A DNA stretch of 12,988 nucleotides from Bacteroidota bacterium (GTDB taxonomy: Bacteria; Bacteroidota; Ignavibacteria; Palsa-1295). A program made the position numbers and the translations under genes. Shown piece after piece: positions 1 through 6,941 of this stretch. Within the stretch, counting starts at the first letter, position 1. Each line of letters opens with the position of its first letter. Below the pieces are notes generated by a model. The model saw nothing but the letters and a program-made list of their open reading frames with translations. It was not told the DNA's origin and ran no database searches. The stretch is from NCBI GenBank assembly GCA_025363505.1, contig JANYDV010000314.1:1-12988 (forward strand), in the 5' to 3' direction.

Positions 1-1475
1 ATTCGGAAACAGACACGGAAGTCGTGGCGCATCTGATCGACAAATATCTCCAGCAGGGCATGAAGCTGGCCGAGGCGGTGCGAGCGGCGACCAAGGATGT
101 CCGAGGGAGTTATGCGCTTGCGGTCATTTCGGAGCGGGAACCGGGAACCATGATCGCGGCGCGCTCCGGGTGTCCGTTGGTCGTGGGAAAAACTGCCAAC
201 GCGTCCTTCGTCGCATCCGACGTCATGGCCATGCTGGCCCATACCCGCGACGTGACCTACCTCGAAGAGGGCGATGTGGCAGTCGTGACGGCGAGTGAGA
301 TCCATTTTACCGATATCGAGGGACATCCTGTTAAGCGAAAGCCGACCAAGATTACGTGGGATGCCTCCGCGGCAGAAAAGAGCGGATTCCCGCACTTTAT
401 GTTGAAAGAGATTCACGAACAACCGCAGACGATTCTCGATACGATGCGGGGGCGCTATTCTTATGACACCGGCGAGGCGGACCTGCCGGATATCGGACTG
501 ACGCCGAAAGAATTTGCCGCCGTCGGACGGATCTGGATCGTCGCCTGTGGTACCTCATGGCACTCGGGACTGGTGGGGAAATATCTCTTGGAGGAGATGG
601 TGCGTACGCCGGTGCAGGTCGATATCGGCAGCGAATTCCGCTACCGCGATCCGCTGGTCGGGAAGGACGATCTCTTTATTACGATCTCGCAGTCTGGCGA
701 GACGGCAGATACATTGGCTGCTGCCCGTGAAGCGAAGGAAAAGGGAGCGAAAGTCGTCTCGATTGTGAACGTGGTGGGCAGTACGCTGGCCCGCGAATCG
801 GACGGCGTGCTCTATACCCATTGCGGGCCTGAAATCGGTGTGGCTTCGACCAAAGCATTTACCTCACAAGTTACGGTGCTGGCGTTGCTGGCAATAATGC
901 TTGGCAGAATGAAAGGATTGTCTGTCGTCGATGGCAAGGAATATATCCGAGCACTCACTGCCCTTCCCGATCAGATCGCGACCTTACTCGAAAGTTGTGA
1001 AGCAATGGTCAAACAGATTGTTGCCGAATTTAAGGACGCTGACCATTTCCTTTATCTCGGACGCGGCTACAATTATCCTGTTGCTCTCGAAGGTGCACTC
1101 AAGCTGAAAGAAATTTCTTATATCCACGCCGAAGGATATCCCGCGGCAGAAATGAAACACGGTCCTATCGCGCTCATCGATGAGAATATGCCGGTCGTGA
1201 TTGTCGCACCAAAAGACGATGTTTATGAAAAAGTCGTCTCGAATATCATGGAAGTCCGTGCACGAGGTGGCAAACTAATTGCCATTGCAACCGAAGGCGA
1301 CCAAGAGATTTCCCACATCGCCGAACACGTTATTTATATTCCAAACACCTTGCCAATGCTGATCCCCATTCTTTCGGTCGTGCCGTTGCAATTACTGGCA
1401 TATTATATGGCAACCGCGCGAAACGCGAACGTTGATCAACCAAGAAATCTCGCAAAGTCTGTAACGGTGGAGTAA
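1..1475 (+). CDS. glmS: glutamine--fructose-6-phosphate aminotransferase (isomerizing), 5'-truncated by window edge
   Basis: GlmS makes glucosamine-6-phosphate from fructose-6-phosphate and glutamine, the first committed step to UDP-GlcNAc for peptidoglycan and LPS. It is cytosolic. The frame is already open at base 3, where it reads SETDTEV, the conserved motif near residue 120 of the family. Roughly the first 120 residues, including the catalytic N-terminal cysteine, therefore lie outside the window; the GTG at base 24 is an internal codon. The rest of the glutaminase domain is followed by two SIS sugar-isomerase domains: CGTSWHSG near 547-570, SQSGETADT near 688-714, GVASTKAFTSQ near 838-870, and LGRG, LKLKEISYIHAEGY and KHGPIALID between about 1056 and 1182. 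The C-terminus NLAKSVTVE is the canonical GlmS tail with the active-site lysine. GC falls from about 59% (bases 1-840) to about 48% (841-1475), which is odd within one gene. Identity is very secure. Confidence 0.97.
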   Translation, partial: SETDTEVVAHLIDKYLQQGMKLAEAVRAATKDVRGSYALAVISEREPGTMIAARSGCPLVVGKTANASFVASDVMAMLAHTRDVTYLEEGDVAVVTASEIHFTDIEGHPVKRKPTKITWDASAAEKSGFPHFMLKEIHEQPQTILDTMRGRYSYDTGEADLPDIGLTPKEFAAVGRIWIVACGTSWHSGLVGKYLLEEMVRTPVQVDIGSEFRYRDPLVGKDDLFITISQSGETADTLAAAREAKEKGAKVVSIVNVVGSTLARESDGVLYTHCGPEIGVASTKAFTSQVTVLALLAIMLGRMKGLSVVDGKEYIRALTALPDQIATLLESCEAMVKQIVAEFKDADHFLYLGRGYNYPVALEGALKLKEISYIHAEGYPAAEMKHGPIALIDENMPVVIVAPKDDVYEKVVSNIMEVRARGGKLIAIATEGDQEISHIAEHVIYIPNTLPMLIPILSVVPLQLLAYYMATARNANVDQPRNLAKSVTVE

Positions 1476-1542
1476 TTTCTGAGATCTCGAAGAAGTATGC
1501 TTCATATTTTTTACATCCATCGATAATTGGAAAATCAGAAAA

Positions 1543-3072
1543 ATGAAAAAAATTGCTAACACCATTTGTATACTGGCATTTTTTTTAGTACAGAGCGCAG
1601 CCGCGCAAAACGAACCAACAGCAGAGAATCTTGGCGCAAATATCAATACAACCTACACCGAGCTTCGCCCTGTCATTTCACCCGATGGCAATACGCTCTT
1701 TTTTATTCGAGAAGGTCACCCACAAAATTTAGGTCCGGGCGCAGATCAAGATGTTTGGTTTTCCACTCTTCAAAGTGATGGCTCATGGTCAAACGCAAAA
1801 AATATTGGCAAACCAATTTCAAATGCTTCTAACAACGCCGTTCAATCCATTTCCCCCGATGGCAACACCATACTCCTGAGTAATCGTTATAATAGCGACG
1901 GCTCTGTTTCTCAAGGGGCATCAATATCACATCGTACTAACGAAGGGTGGTCAACTCCTCAGCCAATTGATATTAAAGATTTTAATAACAAAAGTAAGTA
2001 TGTAGATTTTTGTCTCGCAAATGACGGGCGCGAGATTTTAATGTCTATCGAAGGCGATTCCACTATCGGTGAACGTGATATTTATGTTAGCTTTCTCAAT
2101 AGTGATGGGTCATGGACAAAGCCGATTGATTGCGGTTCTGAACTCAACACTACTTCTAAAGATGCAAGTCCATTTCTCGCATCCGATGGAGTAACGTTGT
2201 ACTTTGCCAGTGACGGTTATGGCGGGTATGGCGGACGGGATATTTTTGTTTCTCATCGGCTTGATGAAAGTTGGAGACATTGGTCGAAACCAATTAATTT
2301 AGGACCTCAAATTAATGGACCCGGCTTTGATGCTTATTACTCACTCTCAGCAAAAGGCGACTATGCATATTTTGTCTCAGCACTGAGCGGTGGGTTTGGC
2401 AAAGAGGATATATACCGTATCAAACTTGCAGAGTCATTGAGACCAAAACCTGTTATTCTTGTGAGTGGTCATGTATATAATCAGAAAACGAAACAACCAC
2501 TGGCTTCGAGTATCCACTATGAAGTACTTTCAAAAAATGGTGATGCAGGCATTGCACTTTCTAATGCCAATGACGGTGCATATAAGATTGTCCTTCCAGC
2601 CGGAAACAAATATGGCTTTCGCGCAGAAGCACCCGGCTTTGTGAGTGTAAATGCAAATGTTGATGCATTGCAAATCAATGAATATACCGAGATAAATAAA
2701 GATTTATATCTTGCACCGATCGAACTACATCAAACCATACGCATCAATAATATTTTTTTTGAAACAGCTAAATGGGATCTTCAAGCGGATTCATACGCGG
2801 AGCTTGACCGAGTCGTTACCTTTTTGAACGACAACCCCAACATTCAAATCTTAATCAAAGGGCATACCGATAATGTTGGCAGTGATTCATATAATATGGC
2901 TCTCTCGACAAACCGTGCTAAATCCGTACTGACATATTTTGTCAGTAAAGGAATCGATCCAAAACGTCTTACTTCAAAAGGTTACGGTAAAAACGAACCA
3001 CTCGTAAAAAATGATACTGAAGAAACCCGATCGCAAAACAGACGCGTCGAGTTTACGATCGTGAAAAGCTAA
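1543..3072 (+). CDS. secreted PD40 beta-propeller / CRD / OmpA peptidoglycan-binding protein (PorE-like architecture)
   Basis: This 509-residue envelope protein probably anchors an outer-membrane or periplasmic complex to peptidoglycan. It starts with a type I signal peptide (residues 1-22, cleavage after AAAQ). No lipobox cysteine is visible. Residues about 35-295 carry PD40/WD40-like propeller blades, recognisable by repeated SPDGNTL-type strands and the blade-ending motifs DQDVWFS, RDIYVS, RDIFVS and EDIYRI. A carboxypeptidase-regulatory-like (CRD) segment follows at about 306-390 (VSGHVYNQKTKQPL onward). The OmpA C-terminal domain spans about 393-507, with GHTDNVG at 440-446, the ALSTNRAKSV helix and the closing QNRRVEF; the Asp of DNVG and the Arg of NRAKSV are the peptidoglycan-contacting residues of the family. 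PD40-CRD-OmpA matches the T9SS component PorE minus its N-terminal TPR and lipid anchor. Many other Bacteroidota proteins share this layout, so a PorE role is inference. GC is near 40% (one row counted). It lies 67 bases after glmS. Confidence 0.9.
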   Translation: MKKIANTICILAFFLVQSAAAQNEPTAENLGANINTTYTELRPVISPDGNTLFFIREGHPQNLGPGADQDVWFSTLQSDGSWSNAKNIGKPISNASNNAVQSISPDGNTILLSNRYNSDGSVSQGASISHRTNEGWSTPQPIDIKDFNNKSKYVDFCLANDGREILMSIEGDSTIGERDIYVSFLNSDGSWTKPIDCGSELNTTSKDASPFLASDGVTLYFASDGYGGYGGRDIFVSHRLDESWRHWSKPINLGPQINGPGFDAYYSLSAKGDYAYFVSALSGGFGKEDIYRIKLAESLRPKPVILVSGHVYNQKTKQPLASSIHYEVLSKNGDAGIALSNANDGAYKIVLPAGNKYGFRAEAPGFVSVNANVDALQINEYTEINKDLYLAPIELHQTIRINNIFFETAKWDLQADSYAELDRVVTFLNDNPNIQILIKGHTDNVGSDSYNMALSTNRAKSVLTYFVSKGIDPKRLTSKGYGKNEPLVKNDTEETRSQNRRVEFTIVKS

Positions 3073-3249
3073 TCTGGTCGTCATCGTGAAACTCATTTCT
3101 GTATGGCGGTAGTACCCGGAGAACAACAAGCTATTGTTAACAAACAAGACTTAAATTCTACACTTACATCGGGCGGATATATCTATCAACTCACCGTCGA
3201 AACATCGAGGGGCACCTTTCGTCAATGTAAAATGATGACGATACTATAG
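3073..3249 (+). pseudogene. orphan C-terminal T9SS sorting-domain remnant
   Basis: Directly after the TAA of the preceding OmpA-family gene, the same frame stays open for 58 codons and ends at TAG (3247-3249). The peptide reads SGRHRET, then VVPGEQQ, then SGGYIYQLTVE, and ends RQCKMMTIL. This follows the order of a type A T9SS C-terminal domain: LGR near the start, then a PAGEH-like turn, SGVYFYRL, and a final basic-K-M-hydrophobic strand. No signal peptide, cargo domain or credible start precedes it; the only ATG is internal at 3103, giving 48 codons. I read it as the tail of a deleted cargo gene. It could instead be a tail reached by readthrough of the TAA, or a chance frame, but the motif order makes chance unlikely. 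It ends three bases before the convergent OsmC gene. Confidence 0.6.
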
Positions 3250-3252
3250 TAG

Positions 3253-3672
3253 TTATGCGATCACGATCTCGGTTGTAATTTCCATGGCTTTTGAAAGCAT
3301 CGCCGACACCCCGCAATATTTCTCTTGTGAAAGAGAAACAGCACGTTCAAGTTTTTCACGGTGTTCATTGAGGTTGTTGCCGCTAAATTCATAGATGATT
3401 TTCATCATCGTATATACTTTAGGATCAACATCGGTGCCATCAGCAACGGCACGGATGTTAAGACCTGTAATCGGAACTCTCATTTTTTCGAGCATCGGTA
3501 TGACGTCCATCCCTGTGCAGCCCGCCGCTGATAAGAGAAGCAATATTTTCGGTGACGGTCCATGATTTTCGCCACCACCAGCTGGCGTTGCATCAATGGT
3601 GATAGAATGTCCATTGATCATCCCCTCAAACTCCATCTTCCCTTTCCACTTACATTCAATTTCGTGGTGCAT
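3253..3672 (-). CDS. OsmC family protein (YhfA-like)
   Basis: This is a 139-residue member of the OsmC/Ohr superfamily, small cytosolic dimeric proteins that typically reduce organic hydroperoxides through a pair of cysteines. Both expected cysteines are present: Cys52 in the AAGCTGMDV motif after GPSPKILLLL, and Cys120 in EKYCGVSAML. The length is typical (about 135-145), and the sequence resembles the YhfA-like branch more than OsmC or Ohr proper. The physiological substrate of that branch is poorly defined, so I give no gene symbol. The start is ATG at 3672, 11 bases after the stop of the biotin carboxylase gene; the upstream bases are A-rich with no clear Shine-Dalgarno. It is the last gene of the minus-strand run and converges on the plus-strand OmpA gene and its remnant. 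I see no hairpin terminator at its 3' side. Confidence 0.88.
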   Translation of the reverse strand: MHHEIECKWKGKMEFEGMINGHSITIDATPAGGGENHGPSPKILLLLSAAGCTGMDVIPMLEKMRVPITGLNIRAVADGTDVDPKVYTMMKIIYEFSGNNLNEHREKLERAVSLSQEKYCGVSAMLSKAMEITTEIVIA

Positions 3673-3683
3673 AAATTTCTTTC

Positions 3684-5141
3684 TTACGAAACAAACACAA
3701 TTCTATTTTTTTTCTCATTCAACTCGTTCTTCGCCGCCAGAAATGCTGGGGTAAACTTGTCAATATATTCTTGGTAGAGCTTCTGACTGATCTCAGGACT
3801 AAACTCTTCCCCTACAAACGCCGTCGAGAGTGTTCCGTCACGGAATGTCTTGTTTTCCATCACGAATCGCGCAAACGGAATAGTAGTCGAAACACCAACA
3901 ATTCTCATTTCTTCAAGCGCTCGTTTCATTCTGTTGATTGCGCCGTTACGAGTATTGTCCCACACAATCAATTTTGCAAGGAGTGAATCATAAAAGCCCG
4001 ACACTTCCAGTCCCGGATAGAGTGCACTATCGTTACGCACGAATGCCCCACCGGGATGTCGAACATAACTAATAGTACCGAGACTTGGCAAAAAGTCACT
4101 CCAAACATCTTCTGCTTGGATGCGCACTTCGATAGAATGTCCTCGCATTACCACATCCGATTGTTTTATCGAAAGTTCATTCCCTTCGGCGATGCTAAAT
4201 TGCTCGCGTACGAGATCATACCCAGTCACGAACTCTGTCACGGGATGTTCAACCTGCAAGCGAGTATTTACTTCAAGAAAATAATATTTGCCGTGTTCAT
4301 CTACTAAAAACTCAACTGTGCCTGCTCCATCGTATTTTGCTTCACGTATCAGTGAAATTGCTGCATCACCCATTTCCTTGCGTAGCGATTCGCTCATTAC
4401 CGGCGATGGTGATTCTTCGACAAGCTTTTGATGCCGGCGCTGGATAGAGCATTCGCGCTCACCAAGATGAATAACATTTCCATACTTATCAGCAAGTATT
4501 TGAAATTCGATATGACGCGGTCTCGAAATGTATTTTTCAACATAGACACGGTCGTCACCAAATGCATTGAGTGCTTCGCCTTTTGCGCGTTCGAGCGAAC
4601 TGACAATATCTTCTTCGCGCTCAACCACTCGCATACCTTTGCCACCACCGCCGGCAGCGGCTTTCAGAAGTACAGGATATCCGATTTTATTTGAAATGGC
4701 AATTGCTTCTTCGGCACTCGCCAGTGCCACCGTTGTTCCGCTCGGAGTGGGGACGCCAAGTTTTCCCGCTAAAATTCTTGCCGATGTTTTATCGCCAAGC
4801 AAAGTAATCGCCTCAGGGGTAGGACCAATAAATGTTATTCCCTCTTTCATACAAATCTCAGAGAACTCGGCATTCTCCGACAAAAAACCATACCCGGGAT
4901 GCACCGCATCAGCACTCATTTTTTTTGCCGCATCAACTACTTGTGCAATGTCGAGATATGATTCTCTCGGACTATTGCCCAGTAAGTTTACATACCGACC
5001 GGCTTCACGAACAAACAGAGCTGTTTCATCATGCGGCGAACAGATTGCAACCGTGTTATACCCACACTCATGTGCAGACCGAATCACACGACGAGCAATC
5101 TCGGAGCGATTGGCAATAAGTATAGTCTGAAGTTTATTCAT
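3684..5141 (-). CDS. accC: biotin carboxylase subunit of acetyl-/propionyl-CoA carboxylase
   Basis: This enzyme carboxylates biotin on a carrier protein using ATP and bicarbonate, for malonyl-CoA (fatty acid) or methylmalonyl-CoA synthesis. Domains run in the expected order: N-terminal pre-ATP-grasp fold (IANRSEIARRVI at 9-20), DKTSAR at 117-122, the glycine-rich ATP-grasp loop KAAAGGGGKGM at 160-170, EKYISRPRHIEFQ at 202-214, HQKLVEE at 237-243, the metal-binding FLEVNTRLQVEHPVTE at 288-303, and a biotin-carboxylase C-terminal domain including GHSIEVRI. Active-site positions expected of the family (His210, Lys239, Glu290, Asn292, Arg294, Glu298, Arg340) are all present. At 485 residues it is longer than typical AccC (about 450) but far too short for a fused biotinyl domain, and no biotinylation motif is seen. 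The carrier and carboxyltransferase must be encoded elsewhere. Its ATG overlaps the upstream hydrolase stop as ATGA (5141-5138), implying translational coupling. The acyl-CoA substrate cannot be settled here. Confidence 0.93.
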   Translation of the reverse strand: MNKLQTILIANRSEIARRVIRSAHECGYNTVAICSPHDETALFVREAGRYVNLLGNSPRESYLDIAQVVDAAKKMSADAVHPGYGFLSENAEFSEICMKEGITFIGPTPEAITLLGDKTSARILAGKLGVPTPSGTTVALASAEEAIAISNKIGYPVLLKAAAGGGGKGMRVVEREEDIVSSLERAKGEALNAFGDDRVYVEKYISRPRHIEFQILADKYGNVIHLGERECSIQRRHQKLVEESPSPVMSESLRKEMGDAAISLIREAKYDGAGTVEFLVDEHGKYYFLEVNTRLQVEHPVTEFVTGYDLVREQFSIAEGNELSIKQSDVVMRGHSIEVRIQAEDVWSDFLPSLGTISYVRHPGGAFVRNDSALYPGLEVSGFYDSLLAKLIVWDNTRNGAINRMKRALEEMRIVGVSTTIPFARFVMENKTFRDGTLSTAFVGEEFSPEISQKLYQEYIDKFTPAFLAAKNELNEKKNRIVFVS

Positions 5142-6931
5142 CGAGTCGGTAGTAGTAATATTTTTCGTATCATCACACTCTTTTGCATTATCTCGCGGAG
5201 AAAATATACTCCCGGAGCTAATGTTCTGGTATCTATGACATTTTGATACATCACATTCTGTCCTAAAGCATTACATAATTGTATTTCACCGGTAGTATTT
5301 TCTACGGGTATCTCCTCACCTTGGAAAACAACAATTGATGGCTTGATTGCCCTCTGTTGATCTGCAACAACTTTGACAGCATTGTTTGTATCAATGATTT
5401 TTGGCTGAAGTACAATTACCGGCGAAAGAATGACGTAGCTCGGATATGATTTGGTACTATAGATAGATGTCGTCCCCGACTCTTGAGGTGGATAAGGCGA
5501 TTGTCCGAATTCATCTGCAGGAATAGAAACAGGCATCCCTGCTTTGATCACCAAACGAAGTCGATGTCCTTTTTTGAAAGTATGATATTGGGGATTCAAT
5601 TCGAACTCTCTCGGCAAAGGCGTTGGTGGACGTGGTCCGTTGGGGCGTTCTTCAAAAAAGCCTCTGGTGATGTTAACCGTTTTTCCGGTATCATCAACAT
5701 CGTAAAGCATCGGGTTTGCTTGGAATAGTGTCGCTGTGGAAGTCAAAGATAAATGCACTCCCGCTCTATACATTGTAAAATTACTATCAAATGGATCACT
5801 GTCAAACGATACAGATTCATTGCCAATGTTCTGAATATAATTAATCGAACGGACCATAGAATCTTTTGGAAACGATTCCGATAGTTGAGCAGATGGATAA
5901 AGATAGAATCGTGACACAATTACTGGTTTAAGTTGATTTACTTTGAATGAAGTGTCATTGAGCACTAGCGTGGAGCTATTAGTAGGGTCAAAGAATAGTG
6001 CTTCCCAATCTTTCGACATTATTGTTTCGGAAGTATCTTCTTTAAGCCACCGCTGATAGAAACGAAGTGTCAATGTACGACGCATATTTTCGATTTCTGC
6101 AGTTGGAGGTAGTCCGTGATTTCCCGACCACATCAATATTTTTTTTGGAGTTTTGACATTATTGAAACAGGCAAAATCGTAACTGCTGCCGAACAATTGA
6201 TCATACCAAGCACATTGCAAAAATAACGGGACATTTATCGAAGGAATAAGATTTTTTAGATCACGAGCAAGCAACAATGAACGCGAATAATTATAGTTAT
6301 CAGCACTCAATGCAGGAAGCAAAGTGTCTTTAATATAGGGTCCTAAATTTACCTTTGAAAATGACTTGGTATAATTTAATATCGCAGTAAAATTATAATT
6401 GATACAGCCATTGCTAATAAAATTATCAGCATAATTGGGATTCGCAATAATCGGGACAGCGCATTTGATCGGCAAACGATTGATCGCTGCACCCCATGTC
6501 GTCAAGCCGCCTTGTGATATACCTTCCATACCAATATGTGCGGAGTCAATTTCTTTTCTGGTACGCATCCAACCTAAAATTTCTGCAACATCTTTCAACT
6601 CGCGATCACCTGTAAACCAATTAAACAATCCACCCGATTGGCTTCCTGATGCCGCACCAATTCCCTGACCTCGAACGGTGTAGGTGACGACAACATATCC
6701 GAAAGAATTGTAGAGCGTTGCAATCGAAGCATAATCATCACGCGAACCGCCAAACCCGTGAACACATAAGATCGTCGGATAGCCCTTCGCGGGCATCGGT
6801 GTTGATGGAGTGAAATAACTGATTGCGAGTGAGACACCATCGCTTGTGGTGATCGTTGAATCTTTGCGCGACGCAAAAACATTTGTGAAAAATAATAACA
6901 AAACACAAACAGCAGTACTACATCGAATCAT
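5138..6931 (-). CDS. secreted CocE/NonD (S15-like) alpha/beta hydrolase with T9SS sorting domain
   Basis: This is a predicted exported serine hydrolase of the X-Pro dipeptidyl-peptidase/cocaine-esterase family (amide or ester substrate unknown), 597 residues from the ATG at 6931. A GTG six bases upstream (6937) is also in frame, but AGGAG at 6941-6937 is 5 bases from the ATG and abuts the GTG, so ATG is preferred. It has a signal peptide (about 1-21, ending VFA), the oxyanion-type HGFGG, RGQGIGAASG, the nucleophile GISQGG (Ser139), acid CAWYDQ (Asp244) and base SGNHG (His272). A C-terminal jelly-roll XPDC-like domain follows (about 305-510, with HRLRLVIKAG). Residues about 535-595 form a T9SS type A-like tail: LCNALGQNVMY, then LAPGVYFLRE, then MIRKILLL. 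The gene starts 8 bases after mutS2 and overlaps accC by 4 bases. Fold and export are well supported; substrate is unknown. Confidence 0.87.
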   Translation of the reverse strand: MIRCSTAVCVLLLFFTNVFASRKDSTITTSDGVSLAISYFTPSTPMPAKGYPTILCVHGFGGSRDDYASIATLYNSFGYVVVTYTVRGQGIGAASGSQSGGLFNWFTGDRELKDVAEILGWMRTRKEIDSAHIGMEGISQGGLTTWGAAINRLPIKCAVPIIANPNYADNFISNGCINYNFTAILNYTKSFSKVNLGPYIKDTLLPALSADNYNYSRSLLLARDLKNLIPSINVPLFLQCAWYDQLFGSSYDFACFNNVKTPKKILMWSGNHGLPPTAEIENMRRTLTLRFYQRWLKEDTSETIMSKDWEALFFDPTNSSTLVLNDTSFKVNQLKPVIVSRFYLYPSAQLSESFPKDSMVRSINYIQNIGNESVSFDSDPFDSNFTMYRAGVHLSLTSTATLFQANPMLYDVDDTGKTVNITRGFFEERPNGPRPPTPLPREFELNPQYHTFKKGHRLRLVIKAGMPVSIPADEFGQSPYPPQESGTTSIYSTKSYPSYVILSPVIVLQPKIIDTNNAVKVVADQQRAIKPSIVVFQGEEIPVENTTGEIQLCNALGQNVMYQNVIDTRTLAPGVYFLREIMQKSVMIRKILLLPTR

Positions 6932-6936
6932 ACTCA

Positions 6937-6941
6937 CTCCT
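6937..6941 (-). promoter_or_regulatory. Shine-Dalgarno AGGAG for the secreted hydrolase
   Basis: AGGAG on the minus strand lies 5 bases upstream of the ATG at 6931. It overlaps the TAG stop of mutS2 (6942-6940), so ribosomes ending mutS2 sit on the hydrolase initiation site. It is the only clear Shine-Dalgarno I find for any gene in this window, and it decides between the ATG at 6931 and the GTG at 6937. Confidence 0.6.

Noticed and set aside
24..26. GTG codon as the start of a complete 483-residue GlmS.
   Set aside because: The frame is open upstream to base 3 and encodes SETDTEV, a conserved internal GlmS motif, so the gene continues beyond the window.
1492..1513. Possible terminator after glmS: GAAG-TATG-CTTC followed by a T-rich run.
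   Set aside because: The stem is only 4 base pairs and half A-T, the T run is not directly adjacent, and the OmpA-family gene follows in the same direction.
3078..3242. Inverted arms TCGTCATC and GATGACGA flanking the T9SS remnant.
   Set aside because: Eight-base arms about 150 bases apart fit chance; no target-site duplication or transposase supports a mobile element.
4567..5130. 187-codon plus-strand open frame opposite accC.
   Set aside because: It is antisense to a strongly conserved enzyme gene, has no recognisable motif, and is explained by codon bias of the opposite strand.
6935..6937. GTG at 6937 as the hydrolase start.
   Set aside because: It would abut the AGGAG sequence with no spacer; the ATG at 6931 has a proper 5-base spacer and still gives a full signal peptide.
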